A stretch of DNA of 64,000 nt from the NCBI RefSeq assembly GCF_038738535.1, contig NZ_CP046128.1:2108001-2172000 (forward strand), read 5' to 3'. Numbering within the stretch: position 1 is the stretch's first letter; every line of letters begins with the position of its first letter. Origin of the DNA: Bacillus pumilus. GTDB taxonomy: Bacteria; Bacillota; Bacilli; Bacillales; Bacillaceae. The position numbers were made by a program, and so were the translations under genes. Shown one piece after another: positions 47,450-58,785 of this stretch. Under the pieces are notes generated by a model. That model was not told the origin of the DNA. It made no database searches and worked only from the letters and a program-made list of their open reading frames with translations.

Positions 47450-48572
47450 AACACTTACATGCTTCCCATAACAGCCGCTTTGTTTTCTCATAGATGGTGT
47501 CAAATTGATTCATGGAAAGAGGATTTTTTCCTAGACCAAGCTCGACTGTATAGCCCTCATTGTGAAATTGATAAATAAACCAATCGCGATAGCCTGCATA
47601 GCTGTCAAGATATTGAACCGGTTTATAGCCGCTTACTTGCTCGAATCGTTTGACCGTTTCTTTTGAGATGGCAGGTTCGTGGCCAAGAAAGCCCCAGTAT
47701 ATCTCTTCTCCTTGTGTATGGAGAGCGATCAGCCGGTCAAAGCGTTTTCGTAACGCTAGATTTGCCATCGCTTTCGCTTCTGGTTCTGTTAACGGCTCGC
47801 GCCCTGGAAAATCCCGATAGGCCGGTGCCTTAGGCTGATGACGATAGTATTCGATCTCCCAATAAGCAGGAAATTGATTGTTCAAATCCACACCTCGTAT
47901 ATTTGCTTTCCACTCCTGATAATCAGCATATCCACCATGTAGCGATGTGAATTCTTCACTGCTGAGACCTAGTGACTCAGGTCCATTCCGAACGAGGTCT
48001 ACGCCATCTGGATTCACCATTGGCACGATGGAGAGAGCTGTGGTTCGCAGAATATGAACGGCTTCATGATGTCTTGCTTGCACAGGATCAGATGCAGCCA
48101 AACACAGCGATTTCAGCCATTTTATTAAAACAGACGTCGTGATCCATTCATTTGCATGAAAAGAGGCATTCAAATGAATAGAATGTAAATGCTGAACAGG
48201 CTCTGTTCGGATTTCATAAATAGGTGTATCAAGCACTGAATGACCTATTATGCTGATTTGAAGAAAAGGAAATGCGGCTTTCAAGCGGCTCAGCTCTTCT
48301 TCTAATTGAGCACTATCATATTCAAAGGTTCCATTGATCCAATCATCGGATTGCTGCAGGCTGTAAGGCGCAATAAATTTCTGCAGCTCACCTATGGAAG
48401 AAAATGAATGGATGCCTTCCGGAAGTCTATATCCCGGTAAAAGAAGGTGATCAGTGCTTGTTTGATTGGATAAATGAAAAGCCGCATTCCCTATCCCTAA
48501 CTGTTTTGCCACATTATCCTTTCCCGCTTCATCCAGCTGCCATTCAATTTTCCCAAACGACGTTGTCTTCAT
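47448..48572 (-). CDS. yqgT: M14-family peptidase (gamma-D-glutamyl-diamino acid endopeptidase-like) YqgT
   Basis: Zinc carboxypeptidase-fold enzyme predicted to cut peptidoglycan peptides. In 374 residues, zinc-ligand motifs NASFHANEW and LHTQGEEIYW and catalytic Glu in GYTVELGLGKN are visible. The N-terminal ~80 residues carry no clear domain. No signal peptide is obvious. Confidence 0.9.
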   Translation of the reverse strand: MKTTSFGKIEWQLDEAGKDNVAKQLGIGNAAFHLSNQTSTDHLLLPGYRLPEGIHSFSSIGELQKFIAPYSLQQSDDWINGTFEYDSAQLEEELSRLKAAFPFLQISIIGHSVLDTPIYEIRTEPVQHLHSIHLNASFHANEWITTSVLIKWLKSLCLAASDPVQARHHEAVHILRTTALSIVPMVNPDGVDLVRNGPESLGLSSEEFTSLHGGYADYQEWKANIRGVDLNNQFPAYWEIEYYRHQPKAPAYRDFPGREPLTEPEAKAMANLALRKRFDRLIALHTQGEEIYWGFLGHEPAISKETVKRFEQVSGYKPVQYLDSYAGYRDWFIYQFHNEGYTVELGLGKNPLSMNQFDTIYEKTKRLLWEACKC

Positions 48573-48610
48573 TTACATCCCTCCTCTCATACTATATGAG
48601 CCGGCAGACA

Positions 48611-48655
48611 AAAAAAGAAAACCTCTGCATCTAAAAATAGCAGAGGTTTTCTCAT
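48611..48655 (-). terminator. Terminator of yqgS
   Basis: AACCTCTGC/GCAGAGGTT stem with an AT-rich loop, then TTCTTTTTTT on the minus strand. Confidence 0.92.
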
Positions 48656-48658
48656 ATG

Positions 48659-50578
48659 TTAGGACGCCTTTTTCAGCTTCGTTTCATCTTCTTTTTTGGA
48701 TGGAGAATGGTCCGGGCTGTTCCGGTCATAAAATCTAAGGAGATCACCGTAGATGATTTGATCAGAGAATTGGAGCTCTTGCTTTGCCTTCTCTTCATAA
48801 GACTGACAAACGGTCTCATCTTCTCTTGGCTCACCCGTTTCTTTATTGTAGCAAACTCCATCTGTGAAAACACTGTCCTTCGTAATAAAGCTGCCATCAC
48901 GAAGCACGGTAAAGTCATTCTTATCTTTTGATAAAAGATCATGACCAAATTGAATCTGTTTACTTGTATCAATTCCTAAAAGATTGAGTATAGTTGGACG
49001 GATATCGACTTGACCGCCTACCGTGTTAATTTCTTTTGGATGTTGATCTGTGATCCCTGGAATGTGTACAACAAACGGGACTTTTTGAAGCTGCACTTCT
49101 TCAAATGGCGTAATCTCTTTATTTAAAAATTGTCCCATTGCTTCGTTATGGTTTTCTGAAATTCCATAGTGATCCCCATATAAAACAAAGATGGAATTTT
49201 CGTACAAACCTGTTTCCTTCATCTTTTCAAAGAAAATCTTCAGCGCCTCATCTTGATAACGCACTGTAGGAAAGAACTTGTTTAACGTTTTGCTCTTAGA
49301 ATCATATTCATCAATGAGCTTATCTTCTTCATCTAGATCAAATGGAAAGTGATTCGTTAATGTAATCAATCTCGTATAGAAAGGCTGCGGGATCGATTTC
49401 ATCAATTCCGCTGACTGTTCAAAGAACGGACCATCTTTCAAGCCCCAGCCAACTGAGTTCTCTTCATTCACATCAAATGATTTAATATCAAAAAACTTAT
49501 CGTAGCCGAAGCTATCGTAGATCAGGTCACGATTCCAGAAACTTTTGTTATTCGCATGAATAACAGAAGAGTGATACCCCTCATCCTTTAACAACTCAGG
49601 TGTGGCTGTATACTCATTGCTTGGGTTTGTGAAGAACACAGCCCCTCTTCCAAGTGGATAGAGAGAGTTATCAACAATAAACTCTGAGTCCGATGTTTTC
49701 CCTTGACCTGTTTGATGATAGAAATTAGTAAAGTTGTAGCTTTTCTTGATTAGTTTGTTTAAAAATGGGGTAATTTCTTTCCCATTTAATTTTTCATTGA
49801 CCACAAAGCTCTGAGTAGACTCTAGGGAGACAAGAATGACATTTCGCCCTTTCGCTTGACCAAACGTCTTTTCATTACGGTCGGTTTGATTTGCGCTTAC
49901 ATAGTTTTCAATTTCCGTTAAGCTATTACTGTCAGCAAGGGCTCGTTGAGCAGACTGCTTCGATTGCAACACTCCATCATAAATATGGAAATTATATAAG
50001 CTAATATTTTTCACCAGCATCTCACGGTCAAATGAGCGAGTGAGCAGTTCTGGTCTTTCTGTTTCAGCCAAACCAAGGTTAAAGAAGAAAGTGGCTGCCA
50101 CAAATAAATAATAAGCTGCTCGTTCTTTTCGTGAAATGGTGACATCCGTTCTAAAGGAAGGCTGCTTTTTATAGAGCCACATTAAAATCATAATATCAAC
50201 GAACATCAGAAAATCGACTGGTTCAATTAAAGAGGTAATACTTGACCCGAGGTCACCCATATTGTTTGTTTGAAATAGGACGGGGATGGTTAGAAAGTCA
50301 CTATAGAATCGATAAAACACAATGTTAGCTAACAAAATGAATGTCAGGATAAAGCTCATCACGATGATATATCGATTGCGATTTTTTTCTTTCATAAATA
50401 AACCGATACCGAAGATAAACAAGAGAAAGCTAAGCGGATTAATAAACAGGATAAACTCCTGCATGAAATTTTCTATTTTAATATTAAAGCTAGATTTATA
50501 GATAACATAGGTTTTGACCCACATTAACAATGTCGCAATCAGTAAAAATGAAATCGCCTTTAATCTTTTCTTTCGCAT
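48659..50578 (-). CDS. yqgS: Lipoteichoic acid synthase-like membrane sulfatase-fold protein YqgS
   Basis: LtaS-family enzyme that would add glycerol phosphate units to lipid anchors. In 639 residues, five N-terminal membrane helices are followed by an extracellular alkaline phosphatase-like domain. Catalytic Thr is in [10 protein letters not shown], and metal ligands in YGDHYG. The start is the ATG at 50578 with AGGAGG upstream; an upstream in-frame start at 50611 is less likely. Confidence 0.93.
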   Translation of the reverse strand: MRKKRLKAISFLLIATLLMWVKTYVIYKSSFNIKIENFMQEFILFINPLSFLLFIFGIGLFMKEKNRNRYIIVMSFILTFILLANIVFYRFYSDFLTIPVLFQTNNMGDLGSSITSLIEPVDFLMFVDIMILMWLYKKQPSFRTDVTISRKERAAYYLFVAATFFFNLGLAETERPELLTRSFDREMLVKNISLYNFHIYDGVLQSKQSAQRALADSNSLTEIENYVSANQTDRNEKTFGQAKGRNVILVSLESTQSFVVNEKLNGKEITPFLNKLIKKSYNFTNFYHQTGQGKTSDSEFIVDNSLYPLGRGAVFFTNPSNEYTATPELLKDEGYHSSVIHANNKSFWNRDLIYDSFGYDKFFDIKSFDVNEENSVGWGLKDGPFFEQSAELMKSIPQPFYTRLITLTNHFPFDLDEEDKLIDEYDSKSKTLNKFFPTVRYQDEALKIFFEKMKETGLYENSIFVLYGDHYGISENHNEAMGQFLNKEITPFEEVQLQKVPFVVHIPGITDQHPKEINTVGGQVDIRPTILNLLGIDTSKQIQFGHDLLSKDKNDFTVLRDGSFITKDSVFTDGVCYNKETGEPREDETVCQSYEEKAKQELQFSDQIIYGDLLRFYDRNSPDHSPSKKEDETKLKKAS

Positions 50579-50792
50579 TGTAACCTCCTTATGCTCTAAG
50601 CATGCACTCAAGTTAGGGAATACCCTAATTATTGGTGCTTCTTCAAAAATAACTAAACTATATCTTATCCTGTATGTGCTGGAAAATCAATGTCTTTTTC
50701 CTCATGACAAACTTATGAATATGCTAAACATTTCATTTCATGCCCATCTATCGCTTTTTTTAATAAAAATGACATCATGATGACTTTTTTGT

Positions 50793-51746
50793 TTAAGACA
50801 GCCATTTGTTTTTTGCCATCCATGCACCACCGATGACTCCTGCATCGTTTCCGAGTGAAGCAATCACGACTTCGACATCATCAGCGCAAGGCGGAAATGC
50901 GTGATGTTTAACAACGCGCTCTACTTTACTGCGAAGAAGCTCCCCTGCTTTTGAAACACCGCCGCCAATCACGATTTTTGTTGGGTTTAACGCACTGGCA
51001 AGATTCGCTAAGACTAGTCCAAGATGAGTCGTCACTTCTTCTACGACACGAATGGCAAGATCATCTCCACTTTCAGCAGCCCTAAACACATCCTTTGCAG
51101 ACAGCGAAGTGAGCGTGCCAAGTGAAGATGTATGCTGCTCCCTTTCTAATTTATCCTTTGCAAGCCGAACGATGCCAGTCGCAGATGCAATGGTTTCAAT
51201 ACAGCCTGTTCTTCCGCAGTTACACGGTGCTCCTTGGAATGGAACGGCACAAATATGGCCAATTTCTCCGCCAGCCCCAGTCTCACCTTGAACAACTTCA
51301 CCATTTACAATAATACCGCCGCCAACACCCGTGCCAAGTGTGACCATCAGGATATTTTTTGCGCCATCTCCTGCACCCTTCCACATTTCACCGAGTGCAG
51401 CAATATTCGCATCATTTTCTATGACAGATGGAAGTCCTGTCTCTGCCTCCAGGTGATCTTTGAGTGGATAGTTTGTCCAGCCGAGATTCGTTGTTTTATA
51501 GACAATCCCAGATACTTTATCTACAGGCCCAGGTGCACCCATTCCAATCCCAATAAGCGCTGATTTTGGCATACTGATTTCGATCAGTTTGTGGTCAATT
51601 GATTTGGCAATATCGACTGTGATCGTCTGCCCTGATTTATCCGTAGGAATCTCCCACTTATGCTGAATTTCACCATATAGATTAATGAACGCAAGCTTAA
51701 TTGTCGTACCGCCAAGATCAACTCCTACAAACCAATCCCCTGTCAT
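50793..51746 (-). CDS. glcK: Glucokinase (ROK family)
   Basis: Phosphorylates glucose with ATP. In 317 residues, the ATP loop [10 protein letters not shown], substrate motif [16 protein letters not shown] and the ROK zinc motif [10 protein letters not shown] are all present. It follows yqgQ by 13 bases. Confidence 0.97.
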   Translation of the reverse strand: MTGDWFVGVDLGGTTIKLAFINLYGEIQHKWEIPTDKSGQTITVDIAKSIDHKLIEISMPKSALIGIGMGAPGPVDKVSGIVYKTTNLGWTNYPLKDHLEAETGLPSVIENDANIAALGEMWKGAGDGAKNILMVTLGTGVGGGIIVNGEVVQGETGAGGEIGHICAVPFQGAPCNCGRTGCIETIASATGIVRLAKDKLEREQHTSSLGTLTSLSAKDVFRAAESGDDLAIRVVEEVTTHLGLVLANLASALNPTKIVIGGGVSKAGELLRSKVERVVKHHAFPPCADDVEVVIASLGNDAGVIGGAWMAKNKWLS

Positions 51747-51759
51747 ATGCCCTCCACCT

Positions 51760-51963
51760 TCACATTGTTTTTCGATTTAATTTGGCTAGTTCCATTTGAA
51801 GAATAGTCATTGCGTTTGACCATTCGGTCCGGTCAATAATGCCCGATGCATACATTTCCTTCAGTTCATCTGCCATAAATTCTAATTCCACTTCACGATC
51901 TCCGAAATACACATAATTTCCAAATCTCATGAGCAGCTGCTGTACATCATATAACGTTTTCAT
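51760..51963 (-). CDS. yqgQ: YqgQ family small protein
   Basis: Small helical protein, 67 residues from the ATG at 51963, with [11 protein letters not shown] and [17 protein letters not shown]. Often found beside glcK. The function is unknown. Confidence 0.88.
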   Translation of the reverse strand: MKTLYDVQQLLMRFGNYVYFGDREVELEFMADELKEMYASGIIDRTEWSNAMTILQMELAKLNRKTM

Positions 51964-52033
51964 TATTTCCACCATTTCTTCTCATCAACGGATAGGATAA
52001 GCGTATTCATAAATGCGCTTTCAGTCAAGTCAT

Positions 52034-53572
52034 TCAATGTGTTTGCGTGCTTTCAATATATTGTTTCAGTTTTAAAAATTGATCATTTTTTGGATCTTGG
52101 TCTAACCCTTTCTCGATTAGATCCTCCGCTTTCGCTGTCTCTCCTTTTTCTACGTACAACAACGATAAATGATACAGTTTATTTGGATCATCAGGATCTT
52201 TTTTAAGCGACTTTTGTAAAAATTCAATCGCTTTGTCAAGGTGGCCGAGCTGCGCTTCCGATAGTGCATATATATGGAGAGCATCAGCTGATGCATCCTT
52301 TTGGTGTACATATTCCTCTAATCGTTTACTTGCTTCGTTATAGTTCTTCTCATCAAATAGACTTGCTGCCTCACTTACTGCCGCCGCTTCCTTTTGATCG
52401 TCTGGATGAAACCCTGTATACAGTCCAAAACCGCCAATCAACAGCAGAACAGCACTAGCAAGAAACATTTTGACAGGCTGCACCTGTTTAGGGAGCCGGA
52501 CAGCTAAAGCGGCTAAAAAACCGCCAACCAGACCGCCAAGGTGCCCTGCGTTATCAATACCTGATACGGTGAAGCCTATCCCTAAATTGATAAGGATGAT
52601 CACAATAATATTTGTCCCCATCGTTCGAAAGAATAGCTTGCGGTTAGAAATTGCTAAATATAATAGCGCACCTAAGCAGCCAAAGATCGCACCTGATGCA
52701 CCGGCTGCGATGGCCGTATTAAAGACAAAGCTCGCAATGGAGCCAAAAATGCCGGAAATGAAATAGATGAGCAAAAATCTCCATGAGCCATAAATTCTCT
52801 CAACAGCCGCTCCGACAGACCAAAGAGCAAATGTATTAAAGAGTAAGTGCGTCAAGCCAATGTGCAAAAACATTGGTGTAATCAGGCGCCACCATTCTCC
52901 ATCTAAGATCAGCCCATTATTTTTAGCACCAAACGCTGTTAAAGTTGCCGTATTGGTACTTCCGCCAGATAGTTCAAGCAAAAGAAACATCACCACTTGA
53001 ACAGCGATGAGCAAGTAGGTGAAAATCGGTCTGCCATTTTGAAAAACGGCCCGTTCTCGTTCACGCTGCTTTTCCTGATCATCAAATGCCTGAAGTACGT
53101 TCACTTTAAGCCGCATGACATCTTCAGCTGTGTCTCTCTTCGCCTCTTCTACATCCACTGTCAGCGAGGTGTTCAGCCATTTTTGCAGCTCGTTTACGTC
53201 GTGTTGAAGAGTGTCTTCATTCAGTAATACAGGTGTAACCGTCACCTTTTGTTTTTTTTGCGGCTGACCGTTTAAGTCTTCCCAATCATCTACAGGATTG
53301 TCAGCTGTAAATTGGAGCTGCAAGAGATGAAGAGACCGTTTACGCATCGCCTCTCTCAGCTGATTCATCCGATACGTCTGCTCTTCGATATCTCGAACGA
53401 TCTCCTGTCTAAAATTCACATCTTTTCTATATAGACGGATGAGATCATACCCTGAGTTTCGTGGTGCTTCAAAAAATATTTCATCTTCTGGATACGGACT
53501 TTGAATCATCTCGTACCCTTTTTGTCTTAATTCATCAACAACTCGCCAAAATAGACTATCTATGACATTCAT
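52034..53572 (-). CDS. gluP: Rhomboid protease GluP
   Basis: Intramembrane serine protease. In 512 residues, a soluble N-terminal domain (about 1-180) is followed by seven membrane helices with catalytic GASGAIFG and His in AGHLGGLVGG. C-terminal TPR repeats occupy about 390-510. In B. subtilis GluP (YqgP) cleaves membrane transporters such as MgtE. Confidence 0.94.
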   Translation of the reverse strand: MNVIDSLFWRVVDELRQKGYEMIQSPYPEDEIFFEAPRNSGYDLIRLYRKDVNFRQEIVRDIEEQTYRMNQLREAMRKRSLHLLQLQFTADNPVDDWEDLNGQPQKKQKVTVTPVLLNEDTLQHDVNELQKWLNTSLTVDVEEAKRDTAEDVMRLKVNVLQAFDDQEKQRERERAVFQNGRPIFTYLLIAVQVVMFLLLELSGGSTNTATLTAFGAKNNGLILDGEWWRLITPMFLHIGLTHLLFNTFALWSVGAAVERIYGSWRFLLIYFISGIFGSIASFVFNTAIAAGASGAIFGCLGALLYLAISNRKLFFRTMGTNIIVIILINLGIGFTVSGIDNAGHLGGLVGGFLAALAVRLPKQVQPVKMFLASAVLLLIGGFGLYTGFHPDDQKEAAAVSEAASLFDEKNYNEASKRLEEYVHQKDASADALHIYALSEAQLGHLDKAIEFLQKSLKKDPDDPNKLYHLSLLYVEKGETAKAEDLIEKGLDQDPKNDQFLKLKQYIESTQTH

Positions 53573-53640
53573 TCATTCGCGCTCCATTTTTTACATTATT
53601 ATAACAAGAATCGTTCTTATCCGCATTTCTGAACAAAAAA

Positions 53641-53661
53641 AATCCCGGCTTCTGCGGGATT
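53641..53661 (-). terminator. Terminator of yqgO
   Basis: AATCCCGC/CGGGATT stem with an AGAAGC loop, then TTTTTTTT on the minus strand. Confidence 0.88.
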
Positions 53662-53833
53662 AGAATGCTTGGCGAATAAATTTCGTCCGAAAATATGGGA
53701 TTTTCATCAGCCACTTAATAAAAAAGTGACGCACTTGATTTTGACCTAAGATCAAATTCATCAGCCGATAACGATTTTGCACGAGAACGAATGCAAACAA
53801 TGTGAACACAACGCTCCAAATCATTTTATTCAT
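53660..53833 (-). CDS. yqgO: Small membrane-associated protein YqgO
   Basis: 57 residues with one hydrophobic segment (WSVVFTLFAFVLVQNRYRLMN) and a basic tail. I use the ATG at 53833, 6 bases after AGGAGGG; the ATG at 53836 is 3 bases closer. The function is unknown. Confidence 0.75.
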   Translation of the reverse strand: MNKMIWSVVFTLFAFVLVQNRYRLMNLILGQNQVRHFFIKWLMKIPYFRTKFIRQAF

Positions 53834-53933
53834 CATATTCCCTCCTATGTTCGTATCGTGGCTTAAATAGGATTTGTTTATGCATGAACCATCATTTTTA
53901 TCACTTTCAATGGTTCTTTTCATTAGCCGGCTT

Positions 53934-54068
53934 TCACAATCTAATCCCTTGTTCTTTTGATTGAATATAATAGACCTCTTCACACTCTGATTGATCATAA
54001 GAAACGTCATTATTCACTTCCTCCCACATATTACGGAAGTATCTTTTCTTTCCACGAAATTTTTTCAA
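53934..54068 (-). CDS. Possible small protein (44 aa), uncharacterised
   Basis: TTG start six bases after a perfect AGGAGG (54075-54080). The peptide starts KKFRGKKRYFRN and becomes acidic (EEVNND, ECEEVYY). It lies upstream of yqgO on the same strand, with no recognised domain. The strong site and length support a real gene, but I do not recognise it. Confidence 0.55.
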   Translation of the reverse strand: MKKFRGKKRYFRNMWEEVNNDVSYDQSECEEVYYIQSKEQGIRL

Positions 54069-54175
54069 AACGGACCTCCTAGCAAAATGCCATTACATGC
54101 TGGTTTTTAATCAATGTGAAATCATATTGCGTTTCACCCTACCGTACCTGCAACTCTGATGAAACGATCTCAACA

Positions 54176-54212
54176 CAAAAAGCCCGATCTTTGGACAATC
54201 AGCGGACTTTTA
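54176..54212 (-). terminator. Terminator of yqgN
   Basis: Imperfect AGTCCGCTGAT/ATCGGGCTT stem followed by TTTT on the minus strand, at the yqgN stop. Confidence 0.7.
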
Positions 54213-54770
54213 CTTTTGATATAACGTACCTTTTTCACTGACAATCATAGACACCGGTATGTCGTGTGCTTCAGCCGGCACATGCTCGATTTGCTGTAAC
54301 GACAGACAAAGGGCAATGGTTACGCCGTGGTAGTCAGCTAAGTAGCGGTCATAATAGCCGCCACCAAATCCAATCCGGTAGCCTTTTTGATCGAAGCATA
54401 CCCCAGGCACGATGATTAAATCAATGGCTTCTTTATGTACAGCTGCCGACGCCCGTGGGTCTGGCTCCAATAGCCCAAAGTAGCTGGATGTCATCTTTGT
54501 TTCGGGTGTATATTCATAAAACATCATCTCTTTTGTTTCCGGAAAACAGGTGGGTATACATACTGTTTTTCCTTCTTCCCACGCTTTTTCAATCAGAGGC
54601 ATTGTCGGTATCTCTTTTCCTCTAGACATTGTCAAAGCGATCGTTTTCGCCTGTTTCCATGCTGGCAGCTGCAATAAGTGCTCATGAAGTAAAGCGGTGC
54701 TGCACTCAAATTCTTCAGCGCTTATCTGATCAAGCTTGGCTAATGTTTGAAGGCGAAGCTCCTTTTTCAT
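54210..54770 (-). CDS. yqgN: 5-formyltetrahydrofolate cyclo-ligase YqgN
   Basis: ATP-dependent conversion of 5-formyl-THF to 5,10-methenyl-THF. It has VPGVCFDQKGYRIGFGGGYYDRYL, the family motif, in a 186-residue protein starting at the ATG at 54770. An in-frame start nine bases earlier exists. It is 48 bases downstream of rpmG. Confidence 0.93.
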   Translation of the reverse strand: MKKELRLQTLAKLDQISAEEFECSTALLHEHLLQLPAWKQAKTIALTMSRGKEIPTMPLIEKAWEEGKTVCIPTCFPETKEMMFYEYTPETKMTSSYFGLLEPDPRASAAVHKEAIDLIIVPGVCFDQKGYRIGFGGGYYDRYLADYHGVTIALCLSLQQIEHVPAEAHDIPVSMIVSEKGTLYQK

Positions 54771-54789
54771 ACAGATCATCTCCCATCAT

Positions 54790-54818
54790 AAAAAAACAGC
54801 AGGAAAATTCCCTGCTGC

Positions 54819-54820
<2 letters not shown>
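54790..54820 (-). terminator. Terminator of rpmG
   Basis: GCAGCAGG/CCTGCTGT stem with a GAATTTT loop, then TTTTTTT on the minus strand, overlapping the stop region. Confidence 0.92.
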
Positions 54821-55388
<568 letters not shown>

Positions 55389-55736
55389 ATGGAAATTGCA
55401 ATTATCGGATTGCTTGTTGTCAGTATTGTACTGATCGCATTCTCATATTTTCAAAGAGAGCCGATTAAAGAAGTCGAGCAGGAACTTGAAACACTTCAAC
55501 TATCTGCAATGCAAGAAATCTATAAACTGAAAAAGAAAATGAAAGTGCTTGAAGAAGAATTACTTGAAACAAACATCGTCGTTCGCAAGCATTCAGAAAT
55601 TGATCCATCCATCGCAAGACAGATCATTTCAAAGCACCAAAATGGCATGTCTCCTGAGGCCATTGCGCGCGCTGAGCATGTATCTGTAGAAGATGTCAAC
55701 ATGATCATTAAAGACAACGAGAGGGTGCTTGTATGA
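55389..55736 (+). CDS. yqzD: Small membrane protein YqzD-like
   Basis: 115 residues with an N-terminal membrane helix (IAIIGLLVVSIVLIAFSYF), a coiled-coil middle (EVEQELETLQLSAM) and a helix-turn-helix-like C terminus (SKHQNGMSPEAIARAEHVSV). The function is unknown. It overlaps yqzC by 4 bases. The gene name rests on remembered synteny. Confidence 0.75.
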   Translation: MEIAIIGLLVVSIVLIAFSYFQREPIKEVEQELETLQLSAMQEIYKLKKKMKVLEEELLETNIVVRKHSEIDPSIARQIISKHQNGMSPEAIARAEHVSVEDVNMIIKDNERVLV

Positions 55737-56224
55737 CGAAAAAAAGCATCCAAACGTTTGCAGCAGGTATGATTCTTGCAACTGGGGTTCTTGCGATTGT
55801 CTTTTTTCTCACTGGGAAAGACGAGGCAGCAGCTGATACAACAACAAAAGAAACCCTCGCACAGAAAGTAACAGACACTGACGTGAAAAACTATTTAGAC
55901 TCCAAAAAAGAAGTCACTGTCAGCCGTGAAACGTACCAGCAGCTTCTTGACTATAAAGAAAAAGCGCTGAAGGCAAATGAAGACGGCGATTCTAAGAGTG
56001 ATAAACAAAAGCCTAAAGGCAAATCGATCAAATTCGTGATTAAAAACGGTATGAGTACAAGTGATGTTTCAGACATGCTGGAAAAGGACGGCATCATCAA
56101 CTCGTCTAAAGATTTTAATGATTACGTGATTGACGCCGGCTACCATAAAGAAATTCGTGCAGGCAAGTTCAATTTAAAAACAGGGATGACGTTCAAACAA
56201 ATCGTCAAAGCCTTAACAAAATAA
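55733..56224 (+). CDS. yqzC: YqzC-like membrane protein with MltG-like LysM domain
   Basis: 163 residues with a membrane helix (about 7-27), a Lys/Glu-rich linker, and a C-terminal domain (about 100-163, FVIKNGMSTSDVSDMLEKDG). That domain resembles the N-terminal LysM-like part of the MltG/YceG transglycosylases. The catalytic domain is absent. The function is unknown. Confidence 0.75.
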   Translation: MTKKSIQTFAAGMILATGVLAIVFFLTGKDEAAADTTTKETLAQKVTDTDVKNYLDSKKEVTVSRETYQQLLDYKEKALKANEDGDSKSDKQKPKGKSIKFVIKNGMSTSDVSDMLEKDGIINSSKDFNDYVIDAGYHKEIRAGKFNLKTGMTFKQIVKALTK

Positions 56225-56228
56225 CAAT

Positions 56229-56268
56229 AAAAACCCCCTGGCGGCACTGACTTCCAGGGGATTTTTAT
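56229..56268. terminator. Bidirectional terminator between yqzC and pstBB
   Basis: CCCCTGG/CCAGGGG stem with a 12-base loop, flanked by A and T runs. It serves converging yqzC and pst transcripts. Confidence 0.9.
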
Positions 56269-57050
56269 TATCCAAATCGACCAGATATATAATCATTCGT
56301 TCTTTGATCGTTTGGCTCAGAAAACATCACATTCGTATCATTAACCTCAACAAGCTCCCCCATTAAGAAGAATGCCGTTCGGTCTGATACCCTAGCCGCT
56401 TGCTGCATGTTATGCGTCACAATGGCAATTGTATATTTCTCTTTCAATTTCATAATCAATTCTTCAATCTTTAATGTTGAGACAGGATCAAGCGCTGATG
56501 TTGGTTCATCCATTAATAAGATGTCTGGGCTTGTGGCAATGGCTCTTGCGATACAAAGACGCTGCTGCTGACCGCCAGAAAGGCCTAGAGCGGGAGCACT
56601 TAATCGATCTTTCACTTCATCCCATAGGGCAACATCTCGAAGCGCTTTTTCAGCGATTTCTTTCAATTGCTGCTTGCTCTTAACTCCGTGAATTCTTGGT
56701 CCGTATACGACATTATCAAAAATTGACTGAGGGAATGGATTCCCTTTTTGAAACACCATACCGACATTTTTACGCAACTCGACTAAATCGACACGACCTT
56801 TTAAAATGTTGTCATCTTTATACATCATATCCCCAGTGATTTTCACACCTGGCACTGTTTTGACCATAAGATTTAACGTTTTAATAAACGTTGACTTTCC
56901 GCAGCCGGATGGGCCGATAATCGCTGTGACTTCATGCTCTCTAATCGCTAAGTCAATATGCTTCAATGCATGATGCTGTCCATACCAAAGGTTCATATCA
57001 TTCACACGAAACACTTCTTTTTTTGCTGTTTCAGTTGCTACTGCATTCAT
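56268..57050 (-). CDS. pstBB: Phosphate ABC transporter ATP-binding protein PstB2
   Basis: ATPase of the high-affinity phosphate importer. It has Walker A GPSGCGKS, signature LSGGQQQR and Walker [13 protein letters not shown]. 260 residues from the ATG at 57050; the longer start is less likely. It is a tandem paralogue of pstBA, and the last gene of the operon. Confidence 0.95.
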   Translation of the reverse strand: MNAVATETAKKEVFRVNDMNLWYGQHHALKHIDLAIREHEVTAIIGPSGCGKSTFIKTLNLMVKTVPGVKITGDMMYKDDNILKGRVDLVELRKNVGMVFQKGNPFPQSIFDNVVYGPRIHGVKSKQQLKEIAEKALRDVALWDEVKDRLSAPALGLSGGQQQRLCIARAIATSPDILLMDEPTSALDPVSTLKIEELIMKLKEKYTIAIVTHNMQQAARVSDRTAFFLMGELVEVNDTNVMFSEPNDQRTNDYISGRFG

Positions 57051-57064
57051 CAAATCCACCCGCC

Positions 57065-57877
57065 TTATCCAAATCGACCATTGATATAGTCTTCTGTTTT
57101 TTGCTGCGCAGGACGTGTAAAGATACGTTCTGTGGCATCATATTCTACTAGATCTCCGTTTAAGAAAAAGGCCGTACGATCAGATACACGGAGCGCTTGC
57201 TGCATGTTGTGTGTCACAATGACGATTGAATAATCATTTTTCAATTCGCCTAATAGCTCTTCAATTTTCGCATTTGAGATAGGGTCTAGAGCAGAAGCTG
57301 GTTCATCTAATAGCAAGACACTAGGTTTCATCGCAAGTGTACGTGCAATACAAAGGCGCTGCTGCTGACCGCCTGACAATGACAAAGCGGATCGGTGCAA
57401 ACGATCTTTGACCTCATCCCATAACGCCGCCTTTGTTAAGCTTTCTTCAACCGCATCATCAAGCACAGATTTTCTTTTTTCGCCTGCATACTTTAACGCA
57501 TGGGTGATGTTATTGTAGATCGATTTAGGAAATGGATTTGGTTTTTGGAAGACCATGCCGATTTCTCTTCTTAAATTCACCACATTAATACGGTCATCCA
57601 AAATATTTAATCCTTCGTACATGATCGCCCCTTCACTTCTCGCACCTGGAATTAAGTCGTTCATGCGGTTAATACTGCGTAAAAAGGTAGACTTCCCGCA
57701 GCCGGATGGACCGATTAATGCGGTGATTGCATTCTTCTCAATCTCGAATGAAATGTGATTGACCGCTCTTTTTTCACCATAATAAATGCTTAAATCCTGC
57801 ACTTGTAAAATCTGTTCCGCTTGAAGTGGAGCCTTTTTCGCTGCAATCTCTTTTTTTTCTGCCAGCATTTGAACCAT
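57065..57877 (-). CDS. pstBA: Phosphate ABC transporter ATP-binding protein PstB1
   Basis: Second PstB ATPase, 270 residues, with [16 protein letters not shown] and [11 protein letters not shown]. An N-terminal ~30-residue extension precedes the ATPase core, and an internal in-frame ATG at 57868 could be the start. It lies between pstA and pstBB. Confidence 0.95.
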   Translation of the reverse strand: MVQMLAEKKEIAAKKAPLQAEQILQVQDLSIYYGEKRAVNHISFEIEKNAITALIGPSGCGKSTFLRSINRMNDLIPGARSEGAIMYEGLNILDDRINVVNLRREIGMVFQKPNPFPKSIYNNITHALKYAGEKRKSVLDDAVEESLTKAALWDEVKDRLHRSALSLSGGQQQRLCIARTLAMKPSVLLLDEPASALDPISNAKIEELLGELKNDYSIVIVTHNMQQALRVSDRTAFFLNGDLVEYDATERIFTRPAQQKTEDYINGRFG

Positions 57878-57900
57878 ATCCCCTTCACACCTCTCTCACA

Positions 57901-58785
57901 TTATTTTGACGTAAGCTTTTTATGAATAAATGAACCAAGCCATCTAGCTGCTAAATTGAACAATAAGACTGAAAGCACAAGTACAGCTGATGCACCATTT
58001 GCAATGGCTTCTGCATCTGGAATGATTCCTTGTGTATTGACGTTCCATATATGAACGGCTAATGTTTCTGCCGGTCTAAACACATTCAGCGGTGACGTAT
58101 CAGAAAAAGGACTCCAGTTTGTGAAATCAAGGCGCGGTGTGGAGAGACCTGCTGTAAAAAGAAGGGCAGCCGCCTCACCAAAGACTCTTCCTGATGCTAA
58201 AATCGCACCAGTGATTATAGACGGAAGCGCACCTGGAATAAGGACCGTTTTGACTGTGTGCCACTTCGTTACACCAAGCGCAAGTGATGCTTCCTTTTGA
58301 TCCTTCGGTACAGAGCGCAGCGCATCTTCTGTCACCCTGACCATCACCGGCAGGTTAAACACAGTGAGCGCAAGAGCTCCTCCAATGATCGTATAGCCCC
58401 AGCCTGTTAAATTCACAAACATGAGTAAACCAAACATCCCAATGACGATAGACGGAAGTGAAGACAGCACTTCAATACATGTACGAATAAAATCTGTGAC
58501 TTTGTTTTGAGGTGCATACTCTGCCATATACACTCCCCCGCCGACGCCAAGCGGGACTGTGATCAGCATCGTAATAAACAAAATATAAAACGAGTTAAAC
58601 AGCTGATCCCTGATGCCGCCGCCAGAGCCAATCGCACTTGAGCGAGTGGTCAAAAAGTCAAAGTTTAATTCTTTTGCACCATTGAAAATGATATAAGAAA
58701 ACAAACCAACGAGGATTGCCGTAATAATGGCAGCACATAATCCAAAAACAAACGTGGCAAAACGATCGGTCATTTTGCTATTCAT
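57901..58785 (-). CDS. pstA: Phosphate ABC transporter permease PstA
   Basis: Permease with six membrane segments and the EAA loop (ASLALGVTKWHTVKTVLIPGALPSI). 294 residues. Its ATG overlaps the stop of pstC (TAATG), implying coupled translation. Confidence 0.96.
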   Translation of the reverse strand: MNSKMTDRFATFVFGLCAAIITAILVGLFSYIIFNGAKELNFDFLTTRSSAIGSGGGIRDQLFNSFYILFITMLITVPLGVGGGVYMAEYAPQNKVTDFIRTCIEVLSSLPSIVIGMFGLLMFVNLTGWGYTIIGGALALTVFNLPVMVRVTEDALRSVPKDQKEASLALGVTKWHTVKTVLIPGALPSIITGAILASGRVFGEAAALLFTAGLSTPRLDFTNWSPFSDTSPLNVFRPAETLAVHIWNVNTQGIIPDAEAIANGASAVLVLSVLLFNLAARWLGSFIHKKLTSK

